From an uncultured Clostridia bacterium (lineage in GTDB: Bacteria; Bacillota; Clostridia; Christensenellales; Borkfalkiaceae), in the NCBI GenBank assembly GCA_947629225.1, contig CANRCY010000028.1:1-12501 (forward strand): 12,501 nt of DNA. Reading direction: 5' to 3'. The notes under the pieces were generated by a model that saw only the letters and a program-made list of their open reading frames with translations, made no database searches and had not been told where the DNA came from. The position numbers and the translations under genes are program-made. Of this stretch, positions 6,090-12,501 are shown piece by piece (position 1 is the first letter of the stretch; each line of letters begins with the position of its first letter).

Positions 6090-6121
6090 GGCGGCAAGCC
6101 CGAAGAGACCGACTTGCCGCC
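6090..6121 (-). terminator. Hairpin between membrane protein gene and methylase
   Basis: GGCGGCAAG (6090-6098) and its exact complement (6113-6121) form a 9-bp stem with a 14-base loop in the 102-base gap. On the minus strand only GTCTTATAG follows, so it is a weak terminator or attenuator. The base composition also changes around here, with AT-richer genes to the left. Confidence 0.45.
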
Positions 6122-6167
6122 CGAAGTGGTTTTCAAATAAAAGACATTCCGCGAAAAGACGCGCTGT

Positions 6168-8086
6168 TTATTTCTTCTTTCCGCCCTTGCGCGGGTTTTC
6201 CCGCTTTGCGATTGCCGCCAAAAGCACGGCAAGCGCGATCCCTTCCAACACGCACACCGCGCCGAGCGCAATACATACGGGAAGGGCGGAAGCAGGCAAA
6301 AGGACGGCAAGGAAATCAACGGGCGCGACCGACGCCGCACGGGTGCGGAAGGTGCGGTTGCGGAAAAGATAGACCGCAACATAGAGAAGGGCGAGCGTTT
6401 CGAGCACGCAGAGGCAGGAGAGCAAAACGACCAGCCAGCCGAGGTCGACCGTTTCGCGCGCGATGACGACGAACTCCCGTTCCCCTTCCGCCGCTTCGAA
6501 GAACAATGCACTGCCGTCCGTCTGCGTGTCGAGGGGGTGCAGAGCGCCGTCCTCTCCCCTCGCCATGACGCGGTAACCCGCGTATCCGCACGCGCTGTCG
6601 GGAAGCAGGAGGCAGACGCGGTAACCGCCCGTAAAGCCCTCTCCCGTCAGGCGCACGGAAACGCCGAACAGGGTCACATAATTCACATCGTTGACTGCCA
6701 AAACGGCACCCGTATGCAAAATAAGGGTACATCCCCCGCGGAATCCGTCTTCGCGGAAGAGATAGCCGAGCAACTTTTTGCGCACGGAATTTTCCGCCGA
6801 GAAAAACTCCTCCATCGCCATGCCGTCCGAAACGACGGCGTCCGCGCGCACTTCGTCCATCTGCGCAAGCCCCTGCGAAAGGAGCTCGGCAATGAGGTCC
6901 GCCCCTTCGGGAGATTCGGGGTCGACTTCGGAAAGTTTCCCCGCGTATTCTTCGGCGACCGCGGAAAGGGCGGCGAGCGCGGCGGAAGAATAGCAACCGC
7001 TCTGCTCTTTTTCGGCGACATACTCTTCGAAGGTGCTCTTTACGCGCTCCTCGGCGCGGAAGTTTTCGAGCACGCGCACCGCGGTTTCGAGCGAGTCCTT
7101 CCTCCCCGCAAGATATTCGAGCCTGCGGTCGTCCTCTTTACAGCTCTCGTACACCGCCTCGCGGACCGTTTCAATGGCGTTCGAAAGTTTTTCGTGCACT
7201 TCTTTCCCGTCGCAGCCGCGCAGAAGGGTATCGAGATTTTCGAGCGTTTCGCCGCGCTCCGCTTCGAATTCCGACTTCGCGATCAGATCGTCCATCTTGC
7301 CCTCGAAGCCCGAATAGCCCTCTTCCTTTGCCGCTTCGTCGAGGAAATGCTGCGTCTCTGCCGACGCGTTCCTGTAATCTTCCACCGCGCCGTTCAGCGC
7401 GTCCCTGTCCTCCCCCGTCACATGGTCGAACTCTTTGGAGAGGGTCTCGTTCTCGCGGAAATATTCCTCCGCCTTGCGGTCCTGTTCCGCGACATACGCG
7501 TCTACGGCGGCGAGAAGCCCTTCGAAGGAGCCGAATCCCGTCTCCGTGAGCTTTGTTTCGACGACGCTCTTCTGCCGCTCCGTCATGGAGGCATACCGCT
7601 CTGCGCCCTCGCGGATGCGTTCGAAGTTGGAATAGCCGACTTCGGAGACGATCGCGCCGTCCTCCGTGAGATAGCGGTAGATAAAGGAAGTTCCGACGGG
7701 GCGGCTGAAATCGAACGTGCGCGTGCCGCCTTCGACGAACACGGACGCGTCGTCGCCGTCGAGAGAAAGGTCGAACGGGTCGGCTCCGTCGAGCGGGAAG
7801 GTTTGCCCGCCCTTGGAATAGGTCGCCCCTTCGGGAGCGGTCAGAAGCCCCGTTTTTTCGTCATAGGAGACGAGCCCGAGGGAGCTCTGCGCGCCGCCGC
7901 CGTGGTAAGGGTGCGCAAAAGAGAGCGTTTGCCGCTCTTCTTTTGCGCCGACTCGTTCTGTTTGGAATAATCGTGAAATTCCCGCGGAGAAGTATTCGCC
8001 TGTTGCGATCGGTTGTCTTTCTCCTTGCCCGTATTGGAATACCCGCTGTCGTTTTGATATTTCGAGGAGCCGAATTCTTCTGCCAA
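6168..8086 (-). CDS. Unrecognised membrane protein, apparently frameshifted near its N-terminus
   Basis: I do not recognise this family. The main frame runs from about 7900 to the stop at 6168. It encodes an acidic, alpha-helical and probably extracytoplasmic region of about 450 residues, then two hydrophobic segments (from VDLGWLVVLL and from VDFLAVLLP) and a basic tail RKGGKKK. The natural start is in another frame: a consensus promoter (8127-8155), then GGGAGG (8095-8100) and UUG at 8084-8086. That frame gives a Ser/Asn/Gln/Lys-rich stretch ending GKRSLLRTLTTAAA near 7890 and stops at 7841. The main frame has no plausible start nearby, and its codons there include AGA, CGA and ATA. A -1 shift, or one missing base, at about 7880-7930 would join them. 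The cause could be a sequencing error, mutation or programmed frameshift. The expected N-terminal membrane helix is not clear. Confidence 0.6.
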
Positions 8087-8126
8087 GCGCTCTTCCTCCC
8101 GTCCGTTTGATGCCCTGTTGAAAAAT

Positions 8127-8155
8127 ATTATACCATTTATGATATGATTTGTCAA
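8127..8155 (-). promoter_or_regulatory. Perfect consensus sigma-A promoter
   Basis: On the minus strand TTGACA (8150-8155), exactly 17 bp, TATAAT (8127-8132). Transcription should start near 8120, about 20 bases before the GGGAGG of the membrane protein gene. It therefore rules out reading that gene from the more upstream UUG codons at 8155 and 8171. Confidence 0.9.
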
Positions 8156-8230
8156 GAAAACCGCTTAACAAACATGCAAAAACAGGCGCGCGCTCTTTCC
8201 GCGCCGAACATTTGCGTCATAAAAAGCCAT

Positions 8231-8262
8231 AAAAAAGGAGCGCCCCTGTCAAGAAGCGCTCC
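8231..8262 (-). terminator. Rho-independent terminator of galT-galE
   Basis: On the minus strand GGAGCGC, a 12-base loop, GCGCTCC and six T residues. It lies about 45 bases after the galE stop. A second dyad, GACCGCC (8285-8291) with GGCGGTC (8300-8306), overlaps the galE stop but has no T-tract. The rest of 8156-8304 holds nothing else I can identify. Confidence 0.88.
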
Positions 8263-8304
8263 CGAAACTGCGATTTTTTGCGCAGACCGCCAAATGAGAG
8301 GCGG

Positions 8305-9321
8305 TCACTTTTCTTCGTATCCCTGCGGGTTGTTCTTTTGCCAATTCCACTGGTCGCGGCACATCGTCGCAAGGTCGTACTCCGCCCGCCAGCCGAGCTC
8401 TTTTTCCGCCTTTTCGGCAGAGGCGTAGCACACCGCGACGTCGCCCGCCCTCCGCGGCTTGATGCGGTAAGGGAGCTTCCTCCCGCACGCCTTGGAGAAC
8501 GCCTCGATCATTTCGAGCACGCTGTATCCTCTGCCCGTGCCGAGATTGTAGATGTACACGCCCGCCTTCGTGAGTTTTTCGAGCGCCGCGACGTGCCCGC
8601 GCGCAAGGTCGACGACGTGGATATAGTCCCGAACGCCCGTGCCGTCCGCGGTCGGGTAATCGTTTCCGAACACGCCGATCTCGGCGAGCTTTCCGCTCGC
8701 CACCTGCGCCACATAGGGCATGAGATTGTTGGGGATCCCCTTCGGGTCCTCGCCGATGAGCCCGCTCGGATGGGCGCCGACGGGGTTGAAATAGCGCAGG
8801 AGCACGACCGTCCAGCCGTTGTCGGAAGCATAGAGGTCGCGCAGGATCGTCTCCTGCATCGTCTTCGTCGCGCCGTAGGGGTTGGCGGGCGGATTTTGGG
8901 GAGACGTCTCTTTGAGCGGCAGTTCGGCAGGGTCGCCGTACACCGTCGCCGAAGAGGAAAACACGATGTTCTTTACCCCGAATTTTTGCATCGTCTCGAC
9001 GAGCACGAGCGTGGAGACGAGGTTGTTGTCGTAATACTCGACGGGTTTTTGCACGCTCTCCCCCACCGCTTTCAGCCCCGCGAAATGGATGACGCTGTCG
9101 ATGTCGTGCGCGGTGAAGATGAGTTCGAGCGCGGCGCGGTCGCGCACGTCGTTTTCGTAAAAGACGACTTCCTTCCCCGTGAGTTTTTCCACGCGGGAGA
9201 TCGCCTCTCTGCTCGCGTTGGAAAGGTTGTCGATCACGATGACCCTGTGCCCTTTTTCCAGCAATTCCACAACGGTATGCGAACCGATATAGCCCGCTCC
9301 GCCCGTAACGAGAATGTTCAA
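8305..9321 (-). CDS. galE: UDP-glucose 4-epimerase
   Basis: 338 residues, the usual length for GalE. It interconverts UDP-glucose and UDP-galactose using bound NAD, in the Leloir pathway and in supply of galactose for surface polysaccharides. The NAD-binding GGAGYIGSH is at residues 7-15, DNL at 31-33, HFAGLKAVGES at 79-89, SSSATVYG at 122-129, the catalytic YGATK (Tyr149, Lys153), and LRYFNPVGAHPSG follows. These are diagnostic of the extended short-chain dehydrogenase epimerases. It begins 33 bases after the galT stop on the same strand, so galT-galE is an operon. It ends in a strong terminator at 8231-8262. No truncation or odd residue seen. Confidence 0.97.
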   Translation of the reverse strand: MNILVTGGAGYIGSHTVVELLEKGHRVIVIDNLSNASREAISRVEKLTGKEVVFYENDVRDRAALELIFTAHDIDSVIHFAGLKAVGESVQKPVEYYDNNLVSTLVLVETMQKFGVKNIVFSSSATVYGDPAELPLKETSPQNPPANPYGATKTMQETILRDLYASDNGWTVVLLRYFNPVGAHPSGLIGEDPKGIPNNLMPYVAQVASGKLAEIGVFGNDYPTADGTGVRDYIHVVDLARGHVAALEKLTKAGVYIYNLGTGRGYSVLEMIEAFSKACGRKLPYRIKPRRAGDVAVCYASAEKAEKELGWRAEYDLATMCRDQWNWQKNNPQGYEEK

Positions 9322-9354
9322 CCGATTATCTCCTTATTTTCGATAAATTTTCTT

Positions 9355-10785
9355 TCAAGCCCGCGGGGAAAAACCCGCTCCCCGCAAAAATTCCGCCGTC
9401 TCCGCGTGCGTCGCAAACACGGCGGTGTTCTTCAAAATGCGCTCGCAGACGCTCGCAAGTTCCTCGCGGATCCGCTCCTCGGGATCCCCTTCCATGGCGC
9501 TCATTTCGTCGAACAGCATACGGAATTCGCCGAGCGAAGGGGGGAGCTTTCCCGCGGAGAGCGCCTCTTTCAGCTCCGCGAGCTGCCCGACCAGCCGCCC
9601 CGGGAGAATGAACAGCCCCTGCGCCTCGATGAGCCCGATCGATTCCTTTTTGATGATGTGGAATTCGGGGTGGGCGTGGAACACGCCGTCGGGATAGCGC
9701 TCGGAGGCGATGTTGCTGCGGAGAATGAGATTCATGCAGTATCTCTCCCCCTTCATAAATACGGTGGGGCTCACCGCATGGTGCACGCCGTTGCCGTCTT
9801 CGGGGATCAAGCCCCTCTTTTCGTCGCGGTAGCCCGCCCAGAGCCTGCGCACTTTCTCGCTCGCCGCGACGACGGCGCGCGCGTCCTCCCCCTCGATCCG
9901 AACGACGGTGCCGTACCAGTCGAGCACGCCGATCTCGAGCTGCGGGAAGTCTTCATGACAGAGCGGCAGGGCGATCTTCGCCCCGAACATGGGGAGGGTT
10001 TCTCCGCCGCCCTGAAAGTGGTCGTGGGCAAGCACGCTCCCGCCGATGTTGGGGAGCGGCGCATTGCAACCGATGAAATAGTGGGGAAACGCGTCGACGA
10101 ATTCGAGCAGAGCCGCAAACGTCTCTTCGCCGACGTGCATGGGAATGTGCCGTTCGTTGACGGCGATCCCGTGCTGGTAAAAATACCCGTAGGGAGAAAA
10201 CTGCCAGAACCACTTTCCGTCCCCCAACGTGAACGAGACGGTGCGGAGCGTCCGCTTCCCCCGCGGAAAATATCCCTCGTTATCGCGGCAGATGGAACAG
10301 CTCGGGTACCCGCCCTTGACGCTGTTCCCGCTCACTGCCTTTTTGGGGTCGCGGAATTCGGGTTTTGCGCGGTTGATCGTGATGACAAGCCCGTTCTTGC
10401 CCGTAAAGCGGGGATTTTGCGCGAGCAAGTCCTTTTTGACGTAATTGGAGGCGACGGAGTAGCGGTAAAGCCATTCGGTCGCCCGCGCGGGAGAACGGGC
10501 ATAGAGGGTGGCAAAGGTCTCTTCCACCTCGGAAGGGGGAAGCATGAGCGCCCCCATCACCGCGTCCTGCACCCGTTCCCTGTCCTCCTCGGGAAGTTCC
10601 GCGGTGAGCACGCCGAGGAGCTCCGAAAGCGGCTCCCCCTCATAGCAGGCGCACCTCTTTTCGCAGTTTTCCCTGCCGAGAAGCATCAGAACGGTGTTCC
10701 GCGCATAGATCTCGTCGCGCTTTTTGAGGGCAAGTTCGCGGGAAGCGTAGTCGATGAGTTTACAGAGCGCTGTGGAAAAGTCCAT
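9355..10785 (-). CDS. galT: UDP-glucose--hexose-1-phosphate uridylyltransferase, class II
   Basis: 476 residues, matching the long class II (Firmicutes-type) GalT rather than the roughly 350-residue enterobacterial form. It moves UMP from UDP-glucose to galactose-1-phosphate, giving UDP-galactose and glucose-1-phosphate. Visible motifs are NSVKGGYPSCSICRDNEGYF (154-173), WFWQFSPYGYFYQHGIAVN (192-210), and NIGGSVLAHDHFQGG (246-260) with the catalytic HDH. The ATG has GGAG about 10 bases upstream, and a promoter lies at 10845-10874. galE follows directly and regenerates the UDP-glucose. No galactokinase is in the window. Confidence 0.95.
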   Translation of the reverse strand: MDFSTALCKLIDYASRELALKKRDEIYARNTVLMLLGRENCEKRCACYEGEPLSELLGVLTAELPEEDRERVQDAVMGALMLPPSEVEETFATLYARSPARATEWLYRYSVASNYVKKDLLAQNPRFTGKNGLVITINRAKPEFRDPKKAVSGNSVKGGYPSCSICRDNEGYFPRGKRTLRTVSFTLGDGKWFWQFSPYGYFYQHGIAVNERHIPMHVGEETFAALLEFVDAFPHYFIGCNAPLPNIGGSVLAHDHFQGGGETLPMFGAKIALPLCHEDFPQLEIGVLDWYGTVVRIEGEDARAVVAASEKVRRLWAGYRDEKRGLIPEDGNGVHHAVSPTVFMKGERYCMNLILRSNIASERYPDGVFHAHPEFHIIKKESIGLIEAQGLFILPGRLVGQLAELKEALSAGKLPPSLGEFRMLFDEMSAMEGDPEERIREELASVCERILKNTAVFATHAETAEFLRGAGFSPRA

Positions 10786-10844
10786 TGTCTATTTTCTCCG
10801 TTGCGTGCGGGCTGCCCGAACCAAGCGCAAATGCCCTTTTCTCT

Positions 10845-10874
10845 ATTCTATCATATTCCCGTCCGCTTTGTCAA
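10845..10874 (-). promoter_or_regulatory. Promoter of galT-galE
   Basis: Minus strand TTGACA (10869-10874), 18 bp, TAGAAT (10845-10850), with TG one base before the -10 box (extended -10). It lies between the ku stop and the galT start, giving a leader of about 50 bases. No clear operator or riboswitch was seen, only a small CGGGC-A-GCCCG dyad in the leader. Confidence 0.75.
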
Positions 10875-10896
10875 GGACCATACTGCGGGAAAGCGC

Positions 10897-11709
10897 TCAT
10901 GCGTCCTTCTTTTTTTCGCTCTTTTTCGGGGGGACCGTCCGTTTACGGGCGGCTCCCGCGCTCTTGACGCTCGCTTTGAGCGCTTCCATGAGGTCGGCGA
11001 CTGCCCGCGGGCTCTCCTTCCCGTAGGCGGCGGGCTCCTTGCCCGCGATCTTATCGGCGATGAGCTCTTTCAGCTTTTTGCGGAACCCGTCGTGATACTC
11101 TTCGGGCGCAAAGGAGATCTCCATACTGCCGATGAGCTGTTCCGCCATGCCGAGCTCTTCGTTTGAAGGCGCGGAGCGGGCGGAGAGCGCGGGAAGGTCT
11201 TTGACCTCGTCCCGATAAAAGAGGGTCTTGGCGAGCATTCCGTCCTCCATGGGAAGAAGGGCGAGCAGTTTTTCGGAGTTGCCGATGACCGTTCTGCCGA
11301 GCGCGGCGCGCTTTGTTTTTAGCATCGCCTGCCGCAAAAGTTCGAGCGCCTTTTCTCCCCCCTTCTGCGGCGAGACATAGTAGGCGCGGTCGTAGTAGAC
11401 GGGACAAATCCCGTCGGGCGGGACAAACCCGAAAATGGTGACCGTGCGGTCCTTTTCCGTCTTGATTTTTTCGAGCTCCTCGTCCTCGATGACGATATAT
11501 TTCCCCTTGGCGTATTCGAAGCCGCGCACGATGTCCTCTTGCGCCGTCTCCTTGCCGCAACGGGCGCACACCTTTTTGTAGCGGATTCGTCCGCCGTCCG
11601 CGCGGTGGAGTTGGTTGAAGCCGATCCCCGCGTCCTGCGTCGCCGTATGAAGGTCGACGGGAATGTAGACGAGCCCGAACGAAATTGCCCCCTTTTGTAC
11701 GACTGCCAT
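10897..11709 (-). CDS. ku: Ku protein, DNA-end binding (non-homologous end joining)
   Basis: 270 residues from the ATG at 11707-11709, typical of bacterial Ku (about 260-300). MAVVQKGAISFGLVYIPVDL matches the conserved Ku N-terminus. It continues with GFNQLHRADGGRIRYKKV, a CARCGKE pair of cysteines, DIVRGFEYAKGKYIVIEDEE, and the central FYRDEVKDL region. It ends in a lysine-rich tail (KKSEKKKDA), common in bacterial Ku and linked to DNA binding. A UUG 33 bases upstream is in frame, but AAAGGGGG sits just before the ATG, and homologues begin here. Ku homodimers ring broken DNA ends and recruit LigD, which is divergent from it here. No clear terminator follows; the galT promoter lies immediately downstream. 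Confidence 0.96.
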   Translation of the reverse strand: MAVVQKGAISFGLVYIPVDLHTATQDAGIGFNQLHRADGGRIRYKKVCARCGKETAQEDIVRGFEYAKGKYIVIEDEELEKIKTEKDRTVTIFGFVPPDGICPVYYDRAYYVSPQKGGEKALELLRQAMLKTKRAALGRTVIGNSEKLLALLPMEDGMLAKTLFYRDEVKDLPALSARSAPSNEELGMAEQLIGSMEISFAPEEYHDGFRKKLKELIADKIAGKEPAAYGKESPRAVADLMEALKASVKSAGAARKRTVPPKKSEKKKDA

Positions 11710-11761
11710 AATTTTTCCCCCTTTTTTTGCGATTATCTCCAACCCGCGGGGGGGATATTCT

Positions 11762-11779
11762 TTTTTATGCCCATAAAAA
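11762..11779. promoter_or_regulatory. 8-bp inverted repeat in the ku-ligD divergent region
   Basis: TTTTTATG-CC-CATAAAAA, a perfect dyad, lies in the 95-base gap between the two divergent starts, beside a run of seven G (11748-11754). It is a candidate shared operator. I cannot see a convincing sigma-A promoter for either gene, so a sporulation or stress sigma factor is possible; that part is inference. Confidence 0.4.
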
Positions 11780-11804
11780 CGGCTGAGACCCGCATGCTAA
11801 CGGT

Positions 11805-12501
11805 ATGGAAAAAGACAGGCTCGGAGCATACAGGGGCAAACGTTGCCTTGCCCTTACCAACGAACCCGCGGCAGAGCGCGGGAAGAACAAAAACCCGCGG
11901 TTTTGCGTGCAGCGCCATGCGGCGCGCGCCCTGCACTACGACTTCCGCCTCGAATGGGAGGGGGTGGCGCTCAGCTGGGCAGTGCCGAAAGGTCCCTCCC
12001 TCTCCCCTGCGGACAAGCGGCTCGCCATGCGCGTCGAAGACCACCCCGTCGGCTATCTCTCCTTCGAAGGGATCATTCCGAAAGGGGAGTACGGCGGCGG
12101 GACGGTGATGCTCTGGGACGAGGGAGAGTGGTCTCCCCTCAACGACTTTCGGGCGGGGCTTGAAAGCGGCTCTCTCAAATTTACCCTCTTCGGGGAGAGA
12201 ATGAAGGGGGGCTGGGCGCTCGTGCGCATGAAGGGCAAAGAGGAAGGCGGCGAACCGTGGCTTCTCATCAAAGAGAAGGACAAATTTGCGCGGGGGACGG
12301 CGGGCTTTTCCCGCGAGAGCAGAAGCGTGCTCTCGGGCAGAACGATGCGGGAGATCGCCGAGGCGGGCAAGCGAAACCCCTTTGTGCGGGCGGACGCAAT
12401 GCTCGCAAAGCTCACGGAGACCCTTCCGAAAGGCGGCGGGTGGCTGTATGAGCTCAAATACGACGGGCACCGTACCTTCGCCTTCGCGGACGGGGACGGC
12501 G
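11805..12501 (+). CDS. ligD: ATP-dependent DNA ligase D, phosphoesterase then ligase domain (C-terminus beyond right edge)
   Basis: 232 residues read to the window edge. Residues 33-145 are the 3'-phosphoesterase domain: RHAARALHYDFRLE, SWAVPKG, VEDHPVGY, FEGIIPKGEYGGG. His38, His44, Asp46, Arg48, Arg72, Glu78, His80 and Tyr84 match the active-site residues I recall for Pseudomonas LigD (His42, His48, Asp50, Arg52, Arg76, Glu82, His84, Tyr88) at a constant offset of four. The ligase domain then begins with ELKYDGHR (216-223), where Lys218 should carry AMP. The order PE-ligase is that of Pseudomonas, whose polymerase domain is C-terminal; here that part is out of view. Bacillus LigD lacks the PE domain, so the layout is notable for a presumed Firmicute. 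The ribosome binding site before the ATG is weak. Divergent ku is its partner. Confidence 0.93.
   Translation, partial: MEKDRLGAYRGKRCLALTNEPAAERGKNKNPRFCVQRHAARALHYDFRLEWEGVALSWAVPKGPSLSPADKRLAMRVEDHPVGYLSFEGIIPKGEYGGGTVMLWDEGEWSPLNDFRAGLESGSLKFTLFGERMKGGWALVRMKGKEEGGEPWLLIKEKDKFARGTAGFSRESRSVLSGRTMREIAEAGKRNPFVRADAMLAKLTETLPKGGGWLYELKYDGHRTFAFADGDG

Noticed and set aside
6537..7970. 477-codon open frame on the plus strand
   Set aside because: Antisense to the membrane protein gene; composition is Arg/Phe/His-rich in the manner of shadow frames, and there is no ribosome binding site or promoter.
8278..11166. 962-codon open frame on the plus strand
   Set aside because: It lies exactly antisense to galE, galT and the end of ku, whose families are unmistakable. 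High GC at third positions removes stops from the opposite strand. The translation is Arg/His-rich with no recognisable domain.

Overview
The window looks like an uncultured Bacillota/Clostridia-type genome. Supporting signs are strong AGGAGG-type ribosome binding sites, consensus sigma-A promoters, a Firmicutes-type class II GalT, and UUG starts. The placement is inference and only approximate. By eye, the left part (to about 6.1 kb) is clearly AT-richer than the right part, whose genes use GC-ending codons. That suggests an accessory block beside a more conserved block.

Left edge (1-1314): the N-terminal 278 residues of an AAA-type ATPase with a DUF4143-like C-terminus run off the left side on the minus strand, with a good promoter and ribosome binding site. 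Next come a 13-bp-arm palindrome, a 13-15 bp tandem repeat and a hairpin. Last is the 3' half of a tRNA-Gln(CUG) gene that begins exactly at the anticodon loop and keeps its own downstream terminator. This is the usual scar of an element integrated into a tRNA gene, with the element lying to the left.

Accessory block (about 1400-6070): (i) a soluble FtsH-like AAA+ protein whose HExxH protease site is destroyed and which carries an Asp/Glu insert built from 9-bp repeats; (ii) a tRNA-like gene with a UUU anticodon but a mispaired anticodon stem; (iii) an RHH-WYL regulator resembling the WYL1 accessory protein of Cas13d loci, behind two promoter-like sites and a 9-bp inverted repeat; (iv) a convergent two-domain adenine methyltransferase of the M.FokI/M.StsI kind, with no restriction nuclease visible. 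The pairing of a WYL regulator with a DNA methylase is typical of defence islands.

Right block (6168-12501): an unrecognised membrane protein whose start and body lie in different frames; galT-galE (Leloir pathway), transcribed leftward from a consensus promoter and ended by a strong terminator; and ku, divergent from a partial ligD that begins with a phosphoesterase domain followed by a ligase domain (bacterial non-homologous end joining). The long open frames opposite galE/galT and opposite the membrane protein are antisense shadows.
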